Made by a program: the position numbers and the translations under genes | DNA from: Anoplopoma fimbria | Taxonomy: Eukaryota; Chordata; Actinopteri; Perciformes; Anoplopomatidae | Direction: 5' to 3' | Length of the DNA stretch: 64,000 nt | NCBI RefSeq assembly: GCF_027596085.1 | Contig: NC_072458.1 | Coordinates: 21,758,160-21,822,159, forward strand | Shown here: piece after piece, positions 13,714-26,477 of the stretch | Layout of the letters: every line of letters starts with the position of its first letter | Position numbering within the stretch: the first letter of the stretch is position 1 | Notes under the pieces: model-generated | Database searches by the model: none | What the model was told of the DNA's origin: nothing | What the model saw: only the letters and a program-made list of their open reading frames with translations

Positions 13714-14284
13714 CCCTAACCATAAGTCTCTCTAGGTTAAAAATGTATATCAGTAACTTTGGTAATTTCATTTTATTCTGTTCTAATTTAAATATTTGTA
13801 CAGTGTGTGTGCAACTATGTCTGAAACTAAATCTTGTTTTCATACATTTAAACTGAACGCAAAATTACATTTTTGGGAAACCCTTTTATCTCCTTGATCA
13901 CTGTTGTAGTTCCAAAAAGTTTGAAACACCTGGTTAACTAAATTAAAACAAACAAAACAAAATACGCAAAAAACTATTTGGTTAAGTTTACTATTAACAT
14001 CGGAATTTGGCTTAAAATGTCTGAAGATATATACAAAAAAATGTCAAATGACACAATAAGAGTAATTGGTTTTGTTTAGGCCACAAAAGTACTCATTTGA
14101 AACTTACTTTTGATAATTCAAAATCAAACGCAATCCATGGCAAATTTTGTTTCAACGAATCCTAATTCACACTGCAGTTTCCCTGGATGGGAATGTCATT
14201 TTAACGAGACAGAGTTTGAGGACTACAACTAACCTTTCATTGTGCAATGCTGTGTTGTGAAATGACTCACAAATAAATATTGTA
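13714..14284. other. 571-bp segment interrupting the Tc1-like relic
   Basis: AT-rich and does not match the flanking element. It sits exactly between GCTATAA and CAGCTTCC, words that are adjacent in the Tc1-like consensus as I recall it. No clear inverted repeats or tail are visible, so its origin is unknown. Confidence 0.4.
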
Positions 14285-14660
14285 CAGCTTCCAATCTTCT
14301 TGGAAGTTTTTCCACAAGATGTTGGACCCTTTCAGCAGGGATTTGCTCCATTTCAGCCACAACAGCATCGGTGAGATTGGCCACTGGTGTTGGGCAATAA
14401 AGTCTGGCTCACTGTCATCCTTCAGGTGTTGGATGGGGTTGAGGTCATAGCTCTGTGCAGGCCAGTGAAGTTATTCTTCACCAAACTGGGAAAATAATTT
14501 CTTTTTTGAAACTGGAAAGCCATCAGCTCCACTGTTGCCAAACACACACACAAATAATAAATAGGAGTTCCTGTAATTGGAGCTAGAGGAGCCTGGTCCA
14601 AACCAAAAGTATGTTGACAGATGTGGCCACACATTGTGTATTTTTAATGGAACTTGTTGT
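14285..14660 (-). pseudogene. Tc1-like transposase relic, C-terminal part
   Basis: On the minus strand one frame reads WPAQSYDLNPIQHL, equivalent to the Tc1/mariner W-P-A-Q-S-P-D-L-N-P-I-E motif that carries the third catalytic acidic residue. Here that Glu is Gln, and proline is replaced by Tyr. It continues into sequence corresponding to the end of the enzyme (LVEWK-type helix, FQEDWKL). The opposite side is rapidly degraded and frameshifted. A direct, not inverted, copy of the terminal word CCAAAAGTATGTTGACA lies at about 14604, so the relic is rearranged. It is inactive. Confidence 0.7.
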
Positions 14661-14914
14661 ACCATTGCTTTCTTAATGGAGTCTATAGGGTAACAGATAT
14701 ATTTGTAACCCGTCGGGGTGTAAATGTTTCACCAGAAGTACCAGGACTTGCAGGTCTTTAGCCAGTAATGCAGAGTAAAGTTGTTGACCACCAGTCTGTT
14801 TCTTCAATGAGAGTTTCAGGTTCAGGCAGTTTTGAGTGATTATGTTCTTGCAAATATGATTTATGCTACACATGTTTGTTATACATGGTAGATCATCACC
14901 TATACATTTTTCCT

Positions 14915-15152
14915 CCGATACCGATACTAGTATAGAGAATGCTTCAGAAGCAAATGTTTGATCTGGTATCAGCGAGTACATGCACCAATCCAGCAATCAC
15001 ACAAATAATAGTCAAAAAATATATATTTTGTATTATCTATTATTAAATTAATAATGATATATATTTTTGTTGTTAATGAACTAGTATTTCATTGGAAGTT
15101 TGGATCAGTTGAAGAGTTCAAGAAGGAAAAAATGGTATTGGAACATCTCTAA
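14915..15152 (-). mobile_element. candidate hAT-type relic
   Basis: Contains CCGATACCGATACTAGTAT, TGATCTGGTATCAGCGAGTA and an end ATGGTATTGGAACATCTCTA, which resembles the fish repeat end 'tatcggtgcatccctaa'. Degenerate; boundaries and family uncertain. Confidence 0.35.
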
Positions 15153-16426
15153 TAGCAAACACATGTTCTTTGGCTTCATAGAGCCATTAGCGAGTTCATG
15201 AACAGGTAAAGCCTGCACGATGGAAAATCCTATTTTCTCCTTTTTTTTTCAATGCACTGGTTCGATTAAAAGGAAATTACTTCTTTGGTAGGTGCTTGTT
15301 TTGGTGTATTTTTAAATCTCGAAAGGTGAAACACAGAGAGACACTAAAAGAAGACCATGTGGAGTGGAAACTGTTTGTTTTTTTTACATTTCATCCTGAC
15401 ATTTTTCTGTGAAAAGATGCTTGCTGGTTAAGCTACTGCTGATGCCAGTGGGTCACTGAGGTCTGGAGAAAATGTATTTTTGATGGCAGGTTGATTGGCA
15501 GTTGTAAACTACATTCACCGGATGTGTCCGTCATGGCTGGACGACACATTCTTTAGTGAATCATTACCAAAACACTTCTGTCAATAATGGTAAAAGAGGT
15601 CCTCGTAATAGAAGTTAAATAGAGCACGGAACAAAGGAGAACTGAGCAGCACAAACCGACCTTCCAAACTAAGACACGGGGGGAAAATGGCTGATGAAGC
15701 CATTCAGACACACTAGCGGATGGATCAACACATAATCATTTAACCCACTACAATAACCAAAAACAATATAATAACAAAACTATCAAAAACTCTGTTTGTG
15801 AAGAAATTATAATGAAAATCTAACTACAAAACATTAACTTAATACCTTGTTTTGGTGCTTGTAATCACAGCAGCTGCTTTAGAACACCATGCAACCTTCA
15901 CAGGGAAGACTGAGATAAAAGACACCGCCATGAATACTAAGCTGAGCTTAGTGTATACGTGTGAATGTCTTAGATTTTCAACTTCTATATATTTTACATT
16001 AGCAATGAGCTATGCTTCTGTTATTTCATCCATTGGAGAATGTCACATGGCTTTTTCTGAAGCTGTAGTTTATTTCCACAATCCTTTGCAATTCTGCGTT
16101 TCCCATCAATGCCAGAATTGCACAGGAGTCAGGTTTGACTTTTGCTGCAGGGATCCCAATTTCCCTCTCAACTGCTTTAATAGACCGTAATGCTGTCTGG
16201 CTCTAACTGTGTTATCATCTCTATATTACTCCCAAATAACACAACAGACAAAAGCTGGAGGTTGATGAAAATTGTGCCTGGAAACTCATGAAATCACTCA
16301 ATGAGAAGAGATTATTGGAGGGGAGAGTGACACACAAAAAGGAATTTAGGCTACAACGCTAAAAATATATGGATGAACTGAACATATAAGACTGATGGTA
16401 TTTGGGAGTATTGCGCACTCATTTGC

Positions 16427-16436
<10 letters not shown>

Positions 16437-16472
<36 letters not shown>

Positions 16473-16473
16473 T
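16437..16473 (+). repeat. (TAA)12 microsatellite
   Basis: Pure TAA repeats. Confidence 0.95.
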
Positions 16474-19400
16474 AGAGGCATTATTGGAAAGTGCCTTAAT
16501 ATGTAGTGAAAGGTGTTATCATAATACTCAAATCTGTAATAACTTTGTATCTGTAACCTCATTTGAATATCATGTTACAGGAGACAATAAGGGCAACATG
16601 ACAAAAATCACATGACAAGACATTAAGGTCAGAATTCTGACTTATTTTCAGAATTTTGAGTTTTAATGACACAACAAAAAAAAATGTATAACCCTCCTCC
16701 ATATAAAGTAATATGTCATCTATTTAAACACCAAGTTCTACGCGTTAATATTTGTTTAAACTCCCTTCCTATGTGCAATTATACTATTGTTCTGGTACTC
16801 ACTATTCTGTTAGTGGTACATTGAGCAATTTCAGTCAAAGTCAAGTGGTTTCTTTCAACTGTGCAAAAGGTTTCAGAGCCAATAGCTTTCACACAGTGGA
16901 AAGAAAATACAAGATAAAAGATTCAGAGACAAAGAGCTGTTTTGGGAATGTTAATGGACACGCTGTTCAGATGAAATATCTTGCAATAAACTTGACGGCT
17001 ATGTCGTGTGTGTCAATATTGCATTCAGATAGTGTTGGTTGTCAGTGTGGTTTTCTAGCCACTGAATGTTTTCTGACACATAATTTGACATGTCATTCTG
17101 TCAGTCTTTATCAAAGCCTTGTGCTGCCATATTCTGTGTAAGGATGAAGTAAGTCTTCACCAACCTTGTGGCCACATTGTGTCAGTGAGCTCACTAAATA
17201 GTAACTGACGACACAAAGAATCCCCAGTGAGTGAAGTTCTGCTTGTATCAGCTGATTTCATTCATGCTTTACAATCACTGTCTCCTTCACCAGCTGTGTG
17301 GCGATCAGCTGACTAGCATCACATATGTGCAGTTGTATAGCGGTGGCCATAACAGGCAGACACGTGATGATATCCTAACGCTAACACCTTGTTATGCTAT
17401 CCTCCTCCTTACATGCGTTTTTGAAATAGCTAATTTAACTAAGATTTAATGTTCGCATGCAAAACTTTTAAACTCTCCAAGTATATATGTATATAAGTAT
17501 TTGTAATTAAGTAACATTGTTTAACAATTTGCTATAAATGGTCAATTCCTGATTAAAATACTCTGTCCTAAATGGGCACTTCCAGCTTTAAAATATAATA
17601 TATACTGTATATAATATTTGATACCTTGTCTGCTCTGCCAATGTCAATTTATGTCTTGTATTGTTAGGTTAGCTTAGATAGCTAAAATGAGGTTAGCTGT
17701 CAGTCATGATTAAGCCTCTAGTCTGAATTTTTCCTCTGATCATCAGGATGGACAACTTCTTTTGTAAGTCAGCCAGTTAGTCCCCCAAGTAACCCCAGTG
17801 AAACACAGGAAAGGGCTTTGATGACTTACTCAGAGACACTTCAATAAGACATTGTTAGGATACCTGCTGCAGGACGGTGTCTATATCCTCTTTGTCTAAT
17901 TACAAATACACAGGCATCCTCAGTAGAGCTTAACATAATGTACAAAATGTTATCCAACTTCGGTAAAATTGAATCTGAGTGTGGGGGAAAAAAAAACGCT
18001 CTTCATTCCCTCCACAACTTCAGTCGAGGTGCCCTCAAGCAAGATGTTTAACAAACGCTTCTTATAGTGTGTAGGTGTTTGTCTTTAGTGCTGGGCAGCT
18101 TCCAGATGTATGCATGAGGGTAACCCTTAAGGCTACTGTAGCTGCCGGAAACATATGATATGTTCCTGGTCAGGTATACCACTTAAAGTAACTTAACATC
18201 TGCAGGAGTGCTTGTTTTTTGTCGACTTCCATTGATTGAAGTTCCCACTTTGCTGAAGTGATGTACAAGTAAACGCAGGGGGTGGTCAGCAAATTTTTGC
18301 CATCACTTGTATGATATCATTTTCAATATTGTTTGTATGCATACAAATTTGCGCAGCCTCCATGAGAACCACCATAAATTATTAATGTTAACCAGATCCA
18401 GAAAGCAACATGTACAATGTTACTTTTGATAAAAAGTAAAGCATACCAATTTGCTTGAGTTGATAATTCAGTTTTCCACATCATCATGTCCAATGTAAAA
18501 TCCATACATTACTTATAAAAAACATTCAAATTTTTTCCTCATCTGTACATAAGCAGAAGGGCACATATGTCAGAAGTCAATAAATTAAAAACTTTAAACC
18601 TTAAATTTGAAATAGTAGCTTGGTTAAATAACTTATTAACTAAATAAAGTTAGGCGTATGAGATATTAAATTGTATATTCATTTGACATCTTGAGCTACA
18701 CATCCCAGAGATCACTTGTAAATCGTACAGCATTGGTGGCACTGGGTCATCTTCCTCTAAGAACAGTGTTTCATCATCTGCATATAGAATGATTTCAAGC
18801 TAGGGTGGCACTTGTGAGTACTAACAACAGAGATGTTTGTTGGAGGGAGGTATCAGGGGACAGGCTGTCAGTGTTGCCTAATTTCTCACTAGATTTAGCA
18901 ATTTTTGGAGCTAATTCTACTAGCTGCTGTCATTGGAAAAGAGTTGGTAACACTGGGCTTGGTTTGTCATTTAGATACAACAATATCTAGCTTACTCTAG
19001 CTGTTTTTTTATAGTAGCAAAAATAGATGTATATTTGAAAAGTCACAGATTGTACTTAAATATGAAGACTGTTCATACTGCAATTATCAAACAATAATTG
19101 ATACTGATGAATAACAGAAAGCAATGGCTTTACAAAGAATCCATTAGCACAGTCAATGTTCACTGACTCCTCTTTGCTATACAAGTTTTTTTTTTTTTAA
19201 AAGACACAAAGCATCTAACATTTACACTCTACCCTTTTAGCTAAGGCTATGAAGTACAATAACAACTTAAAAGCATGTACAGTTGCATCATCATTATAAG
19301 CAACCAGCAGAGGGAAATATGAAGATAATTCCCCAAAAAGAGCTGAACAGCGGCTAATGTGTTGTTGAAATGTCTTCACTGTTATTATCCTTTGCATCTT

Positions 19401-20126
19401 AAACTCAGTCAGATCATTTGGACTTGGCCATTATTTCAAAGTATGCACAGATTGCTTTCCATTGCCAGGAACCATTATATACTGTAGCATGCAGAGTCTC
19501 ATTGTTCAGAATCAGAACTACTGCTTGTTCCTTTTGGTCTCTGTAGCACACAACACATTTCCTTACACGCTCTCCTCTCTCTGCTTCTCACTCTCATACA
19601 TATGCAGGTCTCATTTTGTGCCTTGTTGCGCTCCCTTACAAACACACTTTGCATCTGTCCTCCCACTGCAGCCGGATCTACAATCCTCTATCTAATCCTC
19701 TCTCCCTCTCTCGTTCCCTCGCTTCATTTATCCTTTTCGTCACCTGCAGGTCTTTCTCTGCTTCTTCATTCTGCTTGTACTCACCATTTATCCTCTGTGG
19801 TCCTGCTCTTGCCTGGTCCTCTGGGTCCATGCACACTCTGGCATCCTGTGACTTAGACATCAGTCTGTGCTGGACTGTGGAAAAAAGCTAATTTTTTTTT
19901 AAAGAGATGAAAACCACTCTTCTGGACTTCCTGTCTCGGAGGAAATGACCTGACCTGCATACTGTGCTTTTTTCCCCCTCTACTACCTTTAAAGTCAGAA
20001 ACACTTTCTGTGTTAGAATTCCCTACCACACACTATTACTGTATAATGGATAAAAGTCCACATTTTCTTAGATTACTTTGTGCAGTATAGCATTAGGCAT
20101 GTTTGAGTGCTGATGATGTATTAATC

Positions 20127-20272
20127 TGTGACACATGTTTTTAATAGTCTTGTATTAGCACATATTAGCTTGTCCAACAGGCCAACATCACAGCACTTTA
20201 TGTGACACGTTTTTAATAGTCTTGTATTAGCACATATTAGCTTGTCCAACAGGCCAACATCACAGCACTTTA
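20127..20272 (+). repeat. 74/72-bp tandem duplication
   Basis: Copy 1 is 20127-20200 and copy 2 is 20201-20272. They are identical except that copy 1 has ACACATGTTTTT where copy 2 has ACACGTTTTT (two extra bases). Both start TGTGACAC and end CACAGCACTTTA. Confidence 0.95.
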
Positions 20273-21572
20273 TCCAAGATTAGATGGAGTATAACTACAA
20301 ATAAAAGTTCTATCTAGCCCTTATCTATTTGCATTTCCTACACACCAGGCACACTATAAAATAACATACAGTACAACATGCACGGATTGAAAGCAGTTGA
20401 TGAACGTTTTACTGCTGATTGGCTATGGTCGTTTAGTCTCATATTATGTTTTCAGTCAAAGGGCGTCGCATGAAATTTCACCAGCGGCAGACTTTTAATG
20501 AAGCACACACAACACACAGACACACACACACACACATCATCCGTATGTAAGATTGTTAGCTTGCAATTTGTTACAAACGCAAGTCCAAAATGTGCCGTGG
20601 AGGGACCTACCTGAAAAACATTAGGAGAAAGTAACTGAATCAGACCCTTATCATATTGTAACTGATTCCCATGCTTGCTGCCCACAACACAGAGCTAAAC
20701 AGTTTTCATTGGCTTCATTGACTTGCATTATGATGCTTTCAAGCTCAACTCAGTAAAAATGTATCACAACATAAAATAGGAAATTAAGCAGGTTATAATT
20801 TCCTTTCTTATATCTAACACTAAAATTTGCTTCAAGCAGCTTGTAATATATAATTAAGCCTACTTCAGATATTTTTGTTAATCATAGCAAGTATTTGAAT
20901 AGAAATACAACAATTTATTTCCTTATCATTTGAATTGGTTGTTTTTATACAAATAACTACGTAAAAAGATAACATCTCGAATTTTGACAGTTTACACTGG
21001 TAGAATACACAACGGTGATGGTAAAAAGGTTAGTCTAGATCCCTGCTGTCAATTATAGTTTCTAGAAAGGAAATTGGAATCAGTAAAACTCTTAATTTGC
21101 AGTTATTATTCAAAAACATGTTTGTATCACTGCTTAAAAGCTGCTGTGCTCCTCTTCAGACTTCCAACCCATCTTTTATTAACAATATCATCGTTGTATT
21201 TAAAGTTTTTATTTTGACATCTTCATTGATAAACAGTAATCAGTCTGGAGTTTTTGCACTGCACTCTGTCAAATCCTTATCTGTTAACTTTTGTTGTCGT
21301 CCTTTTTAATCCTAAATGTCAGCAGAATTTAATTATGACGAATGTAAACAGTACTAAGTTTGAAGACTAACACAAAGTGTGATTCAGGAACAATACATAC
21401 AAGGATGAGTAGGCACAGTGTTTGTCATCTGTTTACATTGTTTACTGGAGAATAAGTGCCTCATATCTTGAGATAACACATATAACGGAGAAAAAGGTGC
21501 GATTGTTTGAAACTCGACATTTGGTTACAGAAGAAGTTTGACGGTAGAATAAACAAAGTTTTTGATCATCAT

Positions 21573-21600
21573 CATCTCTCTCTCTCTCTCTCCTCTCCAG
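21573..21600 (+). promoter_or_regulatory. grin2d: splice acceptor with TC-repeat polypyrimidine tract
   Basis: (TC)n of about 9-10 units running into CTCCTCTCCAG. It serves as the polypyrimidine tract of the first coding exon in this gene model. Confidence 0.6.
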
Positions 21601-21783
21601 GGTCTCCACTCCTCATCAGGTGAAGCACTGTGAGCCACCGACCCTCCTCCCCCCCTCCTCCCCTTCTCTCCTCTCTCCCTTTTGCCCCAAAGACGTCACC
21701 CACTACTCCAAAACTCCTAAATCCCACCAGGCCTCACCTGCCGAACCCCATCCGACAGCTGCCACTGGCCCTCCCCTTACCCC
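21601..21783 (+). other. 5' UTR part of the first coding exon
   Basis: The exon is taken to start right after a strong acceptor: a TC-repeat tract followed by TCCTCTCCAG ending at 21600. The 183 bases to the ATG are C-rich and contain no ATG in any frame, so the initiator at 21784 is the first in the exon. This implies at least one untranslated exon further upstream, which I could not place with confidence. Confidence 0.6.
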
Positions 21784-22287
21784 ATGGTGGCCCCAAGGCC
21801 CGCCCTCTCACTGCTGTTGGCTGTCCTGGCCTGCACGGGGCCCGTACGCCCCTCGCCCCCCCTACTGCTGCGGCCCCGGGAGAGAGAGAGGGACTCGGGT
21901 GGGGTCAACATCGCTGTGGTCCACTCGGGCTCCTCCCTGCTCCCGGAGACGGCGGTTGTGGGAGGCGCGGGGGTCGGCGAGCCGGGGACGGGGCAGGGGC
22001 AGGGGCCCGGTGTGGGAAACGGTCCAGGAGGTGGAGGTGGTGGTGGTGGAGGTGGAGGAGGAGGAGGAGGAAGGGGTGTGACGGATACAGCCTCGTTGGA
22101 AGGAGTAGCTGCGATGGCCTCGTTCTCCTCCTCCTTCTCATCATCCCTGTCCCTGGCGGCGCTCGTAGGGGAGACGGTGATGACGCCGTCGGGTCAGGCC
22201 AACGTCATCTACCTGGCTGTGAACGAGAGCAGCCCGGGGACGCTCCTGCTGCAGCTGTGTGAGCTGCTGGCCACCACACCGCTTCAG
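21784..22287 (+). CDS. grin2d: GluN2D-like NMDA receptor, coding exon 1 (residues 1-168)
   Basis: Starts at an ATG with G at +4 (CCCCATGG), the first ATG after the acceptor. Residues 1-20 look like a signal peptide: Arg at 5, then the hydrophobic run LSLLLAVLACTG. Residues 41-47 (VNIAVVH) are the first beta strand of the amino-terminal domain. Residues about 51-125 hold an unusual insert: a Gly/Pro-rich stretch, 15 consecutive Gly (82-96) and a Ser-rich run (113-123). The family pattern resumes at ALVGETV and continues to a sequon at N147 (NES) and QLCELL, where C159 should be the first cysteine of the conserved domain disulfide. Ends CTTCAG|GTACAC, phase 0. The exon is very GC-rich compared with its introns. 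Confidence 0.85.
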
Positions 22288-23711
22288 GTACACACAATAA
22301 ACCACTCACCGGGCACATAACTCTTCCATGAGTAGTTCTCTAGATGACAAATTCATTTAGGCCATGATTTTTTATTGCCACAGTTTACTTCATTCAGCTG
22401 TGGAGCAATTGCAAACCCCTTCCTTCATTCATTCAATCATGTTCATTTTCATCGTGCAGTTCGTTCATCTTTTCACTCATTCATTCATAGTATAACACTT
22501 GTGGATGGGAGTCCGCACCTCAACCTCTGAGAGCTGCTTGTGATCATTCTGATTGAGGTAAAACACACTACATGCCATACTCTTGAGTCACTCATTTGTA
22601 TATTCATTCATTTTTATGTGAAAATTAAGCATGTATCTATGCTTCTAATCGGTGTCTGTCTATTTGTTTTCATGTCAGAACAGTTGAAAGGTGATGTTAT
22701 AAATATCCTTGATGAAGTATGATATTAACTCTTGCTAACTTGCGATCTTATTTCCAGGTCCTGTCTGTATCCTATTTGCTTATCAAATGCTTCCCTGTGA
22801 GAATTGAGCTGTCAGCTACACTTAGATTCAATTTGCTCCCCTGAATCGCGACAAGAAAACAAACGTAAAGTCATCAAGCCAGCCTCAAAGAACTATAGCT
22901 CCTCATATCATTACCGAAAGTAAAGGCAATTTCCTGACTCGTGAGTTTATCCTGAATACATTACCGCTTTTCATAGAAGGTAATCACAACAAAACCCCGG
23001 TTACCTGAAGTCATTCAAAACATGGCTTGTTTGCATCAGTAGTCCTGCATGTATGCAACAGCCACATCTGTTAGTAAGCCCTGTAGGAGCTGAGCTGTTC
23101 TGTGAGCCATGAGCTAATCTGTTGTTTTTGTGGTGTGAAGCGGCTTAAGTTGTGCAGGTACAACACACGCTCTTCTCCTGACAGGACACCAGACCACTGC
23201 AGGGACTTACCTCCGATTTTATCTCTGTTAACATTGATTGCCAATCAGAGCACCACAGCAGTCCTGTTTATAAAAGCCTCCAACAGTTTAATTACTTCTT
23301 TAAACCTGTTTCTTCTGCACTCTATATATGTGTTAGCAGGGACAAGTCTTAGTGTAGAGAAGTAGGAGGATCAGCTGTTGAATACTGTGGAAAGCTTGTG
23401 AAGGTATACATTTTCACCCTTTAATGTATTCCCTTGCTGCATAAGTATAAAATAAATGGCAGCTTTGATTTAAAAAAGTGTGTTGTTTAAGAAAGGAGAT
23501 GCACTTATGACTTCCGGTGACTAGTAGTTCTCTTGAATACCTATGTTGAATACACTTCCTGTAAGTCGCTTTGGATAAAAGCGTCTGCTAAATGACTGTA
23601 ATGTAATGTAATATGATGAGAAGCTTATGAAATGCTTCTCAATGAGGCTGATGTAATGCCTTTTGACTGATGTGATTTGTTTCATTGTGCAACCCTTTTC
23701 CTTACTTTCAG
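22288..23711 (+). other. grin2d: intron 1 of the coding part
   Basis: 1424 bases, donor GTACAC, acceptor TTACTTTCAG. AT-rich. Apart from an L2-tail retroposon near its 3' end (23483-23612), only about 100 bp before the next exon, I see no gene, RNA or regulatory site in it. Confidence 0.75.
23483..23612 (+). repeat. L2-tail retroposon (SINE or LINE 3' end), copy 1
   Basis: Ends with the core GTAAGTCGCTTTGGATAAAA, then GCGTCTGCTAAATGAC and TGTAA repeats, the tail I know from teleost L2-clade LINEs and the SINEs that borrow it. The preceding ~75 bases match the copy at 58610-58738 almost base for base. No tRNA-like head is visible here. It inserts on the + strand of the host intron. Confidence 0.75.
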
Positions 23712-23849
23712 GGTTTGGTGTTTGAGGAAGAGAGACCGCCGCCTCCGAACCGCGCTCCTCTGGCTCCAATGCTGGAGTTTGTCTCCGCCCAGACCGGGGT
23801 TCCTGTGGTTGCCGTAGGGGGAGGGGCCAGCCTGGGACGAGAGCCACAG
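23712..23849 (+). CDS. grin2d: GluN2D-like NMDA receptor, coding exon 2 (residues 169-214)
   Basis: 138 bases, 46 codons, phase 0 at both ends, after acceptor CTTACTTTCAG and before donor CAG|GTACTA. Starts GLVFEEE, matching the G-V-V-F-E-D strand of GluN2D, then a proline-rich turn, then PMLEFVSAQTGVPVVAVGGG, the helix and strand that in the family read D-F-L-S-A-Q-T-x-x-P-I-V-A-V-x-G-G. It ends REPQ, which corresponds to the T-P-K-E loop of mammalian GluN2 proteins; there the coding sequence continues in what I recall as the same exon, but here a 6.5-kb intron follows. The acceptor of this exon lies just 100 bp after a retroposon tail. Confidence 0.85.
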
Positions 23850-26477
23850 GTACTAATGGTTACTTAACGTTGCATCATCAACCCTGTTAATTTGGACAAA
23901 GGCTAGGTCTGTGGCTTGAAAGATGAAACAAAGACTATGAGATATAATGAGCAAAGTGACTAAAGAACTACCTTAGTTAGGGATGAATTAAAGTTGATGT
24001 ATAAAATTGCAGACCTGCTACAGCCACAGATACCATATCTTTTTTTGGTGAAAACATTGTATTTATTGATTGCTGTAGGGACCTGATGAGAATTTCAACA
24101 GATATAACAGCAACCAAATATTTAAATCAATCTATATGCAGATGAAGTAACACTTTTTTGTGCCAGCAACACTTTTAATTTACAAGTGATCTCTGGGATG
24201 TGTCTTTCAAGATCTTAAATGAATATAATAATTAAAATTCCACACACTTTTAAACATAAAGTATGATTTTTCAATTATGATTTAATTAAATTACTCTTAA
24301 AAGTTTAAAAAGCTACTTGATATCAAACTCCTTTCTGTTCCAAAGACACTTAAACAGTCTGATCAAGTCAAATCAATTGGATAACCACCAACATCTTTTG
24401 TTAGTACGAAATCTCTCCTTAAGTTTAAAGGGTATTAATGGATTAGTTATCGCTGATGTTGCTACCCCTGTTATGCTAATTATGTTATATCTGTAAATTA
24501 TTGTTAGCAAAATATGTGGAAGCTGTGCGTTCTGCAGATGTCAAGTGTTTCTTAATGGACTATATTCTTATGAGGATTACATTATTGACAGAGCAAGTAT
24601 GTTTTTTATTATGATGAATAATGCATTTGAATTATAAATAATCAAGCAAAGCATTTTGCTTCAACACATAATTTGTTTTTTTAGCAACTTGGGAGCGGTA
24701 GAACAAGATGGAAACAAAATATGAATATATTCTGACCTTCTGATAGATATGGCAAACGTGTTAGCAACCAGTTACCTATTAACACATCCAGTAGACACAT
24801 TACCATTAATCTGTATTTGCGTTTTTTGGCCTCCTGATGAATGCAAATTAGTCTGAACTAATAACCTAAACGCTCCACTATGTTAGCTTACTAGTCGCTA
24901 CTGGCTTTGTACTGTGAGGTACAGGGCAGGAAGCAAACAATGGTATTATTAGAGTTTCATCACTGAAAACAGCTGCAGCTGTAAATGGGTTTGATGAGGT
25001 GAAAGACGCTAGAACGCTGATTGGAGCTCCAGGGTCAGGTGATAACTCTGTTGGTTTGTCACTATGAGCAACTCCTTTCACATTACACATAGTCATTTGT
25101 TTCATTGTCAATATACAGAGAAGTAGAGCAGCTTGAAGACCAGCGTGGGACCTTCGGTGTCAGTATTAGAAAAACAAGCTGATGCTATTGCCTCAATTCT
25201 TTACACCACATTAGGTTCTCATCATAGCATGAGCTGGCACAGCGTTGAAGCAAGACTACTTTTCTTTCTTCACAGAAATAAACATTTCAGCCCTGGATGT
25301 GACAAATGCTTCAGGCCTGTGAGAAATATTGATGTATAACAGTCACTATCAGTAACAGACGGCAGTACCTCATAGCGTTGTGGAGCTGATTGAAGAATCT
25401 GTAGTTCCACTCAGACTGAAGTCCCTCGGAGAATATAGTTATTTTCTAAATGCTAAACATTTTAGAAAAAACCTGCTGCTGTGGCCTCATCACTAAGCAC
25501 TAATGTAAGAGATGAAAATTGAACGTTTGTCAAAATTGCTCTCGCTCTGCCACTGCTGCTAAGCTCAACAACTGCTTCTCATTACTGAGCAGAAGACATT
25601 TGTTAGTAACTTCACATTTTCTTGTGCACACTGCAGTAGTCCAGTGTAGCACTGAGACAAAAAGTCAAGATCCAGTTGGTCACGATGAATGCCGAGTCAC
25701 CTTGGTTCAAATGGCGTTTGCTTGGCCGTTGGTACAGACTATTTAATGAATGTCAGCTCTACTGCTGGCTTATCTGTGTGGGATTATTGTTCTCACAGAC
25801 ATTAGCAATAAGTAGATCAAGCTAACAAAGCTGTTTAGCATGACAGATGTGGTATTTGATAAATAAGCCAATTTGTTTCAAGTGGATCTTTTCTGACAGC
25901 ATGATGTGGTTATTGTGACTAAGTACATAACTGAAACTTCAGCGACTGACATTTGATGAAACACGCTGAGCCTGGTACTGAACTGTCAGCATCTGAAAAT
26001 AATCATTATCAAAAGCAGCTGCCATTAAGGCGGGAGGTGAGATCGCTTTGAAGTCGCACAAGGCGCAGAACTACGCTTGCTCTTGTAAGACTTAATCAGG
26101 TCCCTTTGATTACATTTATACACCTCTGCACGCTTCTCCTACCACATTTAAATACTAATGCTAGCTTTTTACTGAGCCTAATATGTTATTTACCTTTAAT
26201 ATCTTGCTTTAACAGTTTGCCCTTAAACTCTTGGTTCCTTAAGGAAAAACGATAACACTCAGATGAGATAAGATGTTATTATTCATCCACAAGAGAGACA
26301 CAGGTATATTAACTGGTTCAGTTAACCCTCTGAACCCCAAGTCACATTTTACTCACTATGGCCTCTTTTTAACTGCAATACATAAGTCATGCCCATCTAT
26401 GGAAACAATAAAAATATGACTCGAAGGAAAGATAACTGAGAAATGTCTTTTTTGCAATATAACAGTTATAAAGTCAT

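Noticed and set aside
21620..22262. Overlapping frames in the first coding exon (21620-22081, 21630-22262, and the minus-strand frame)
   Set aside because: They start at GTG or internal codons, read GC-rich sequence out of frame and do not join to the next exon. The 21784 frame gives family motifs and phase continuity.
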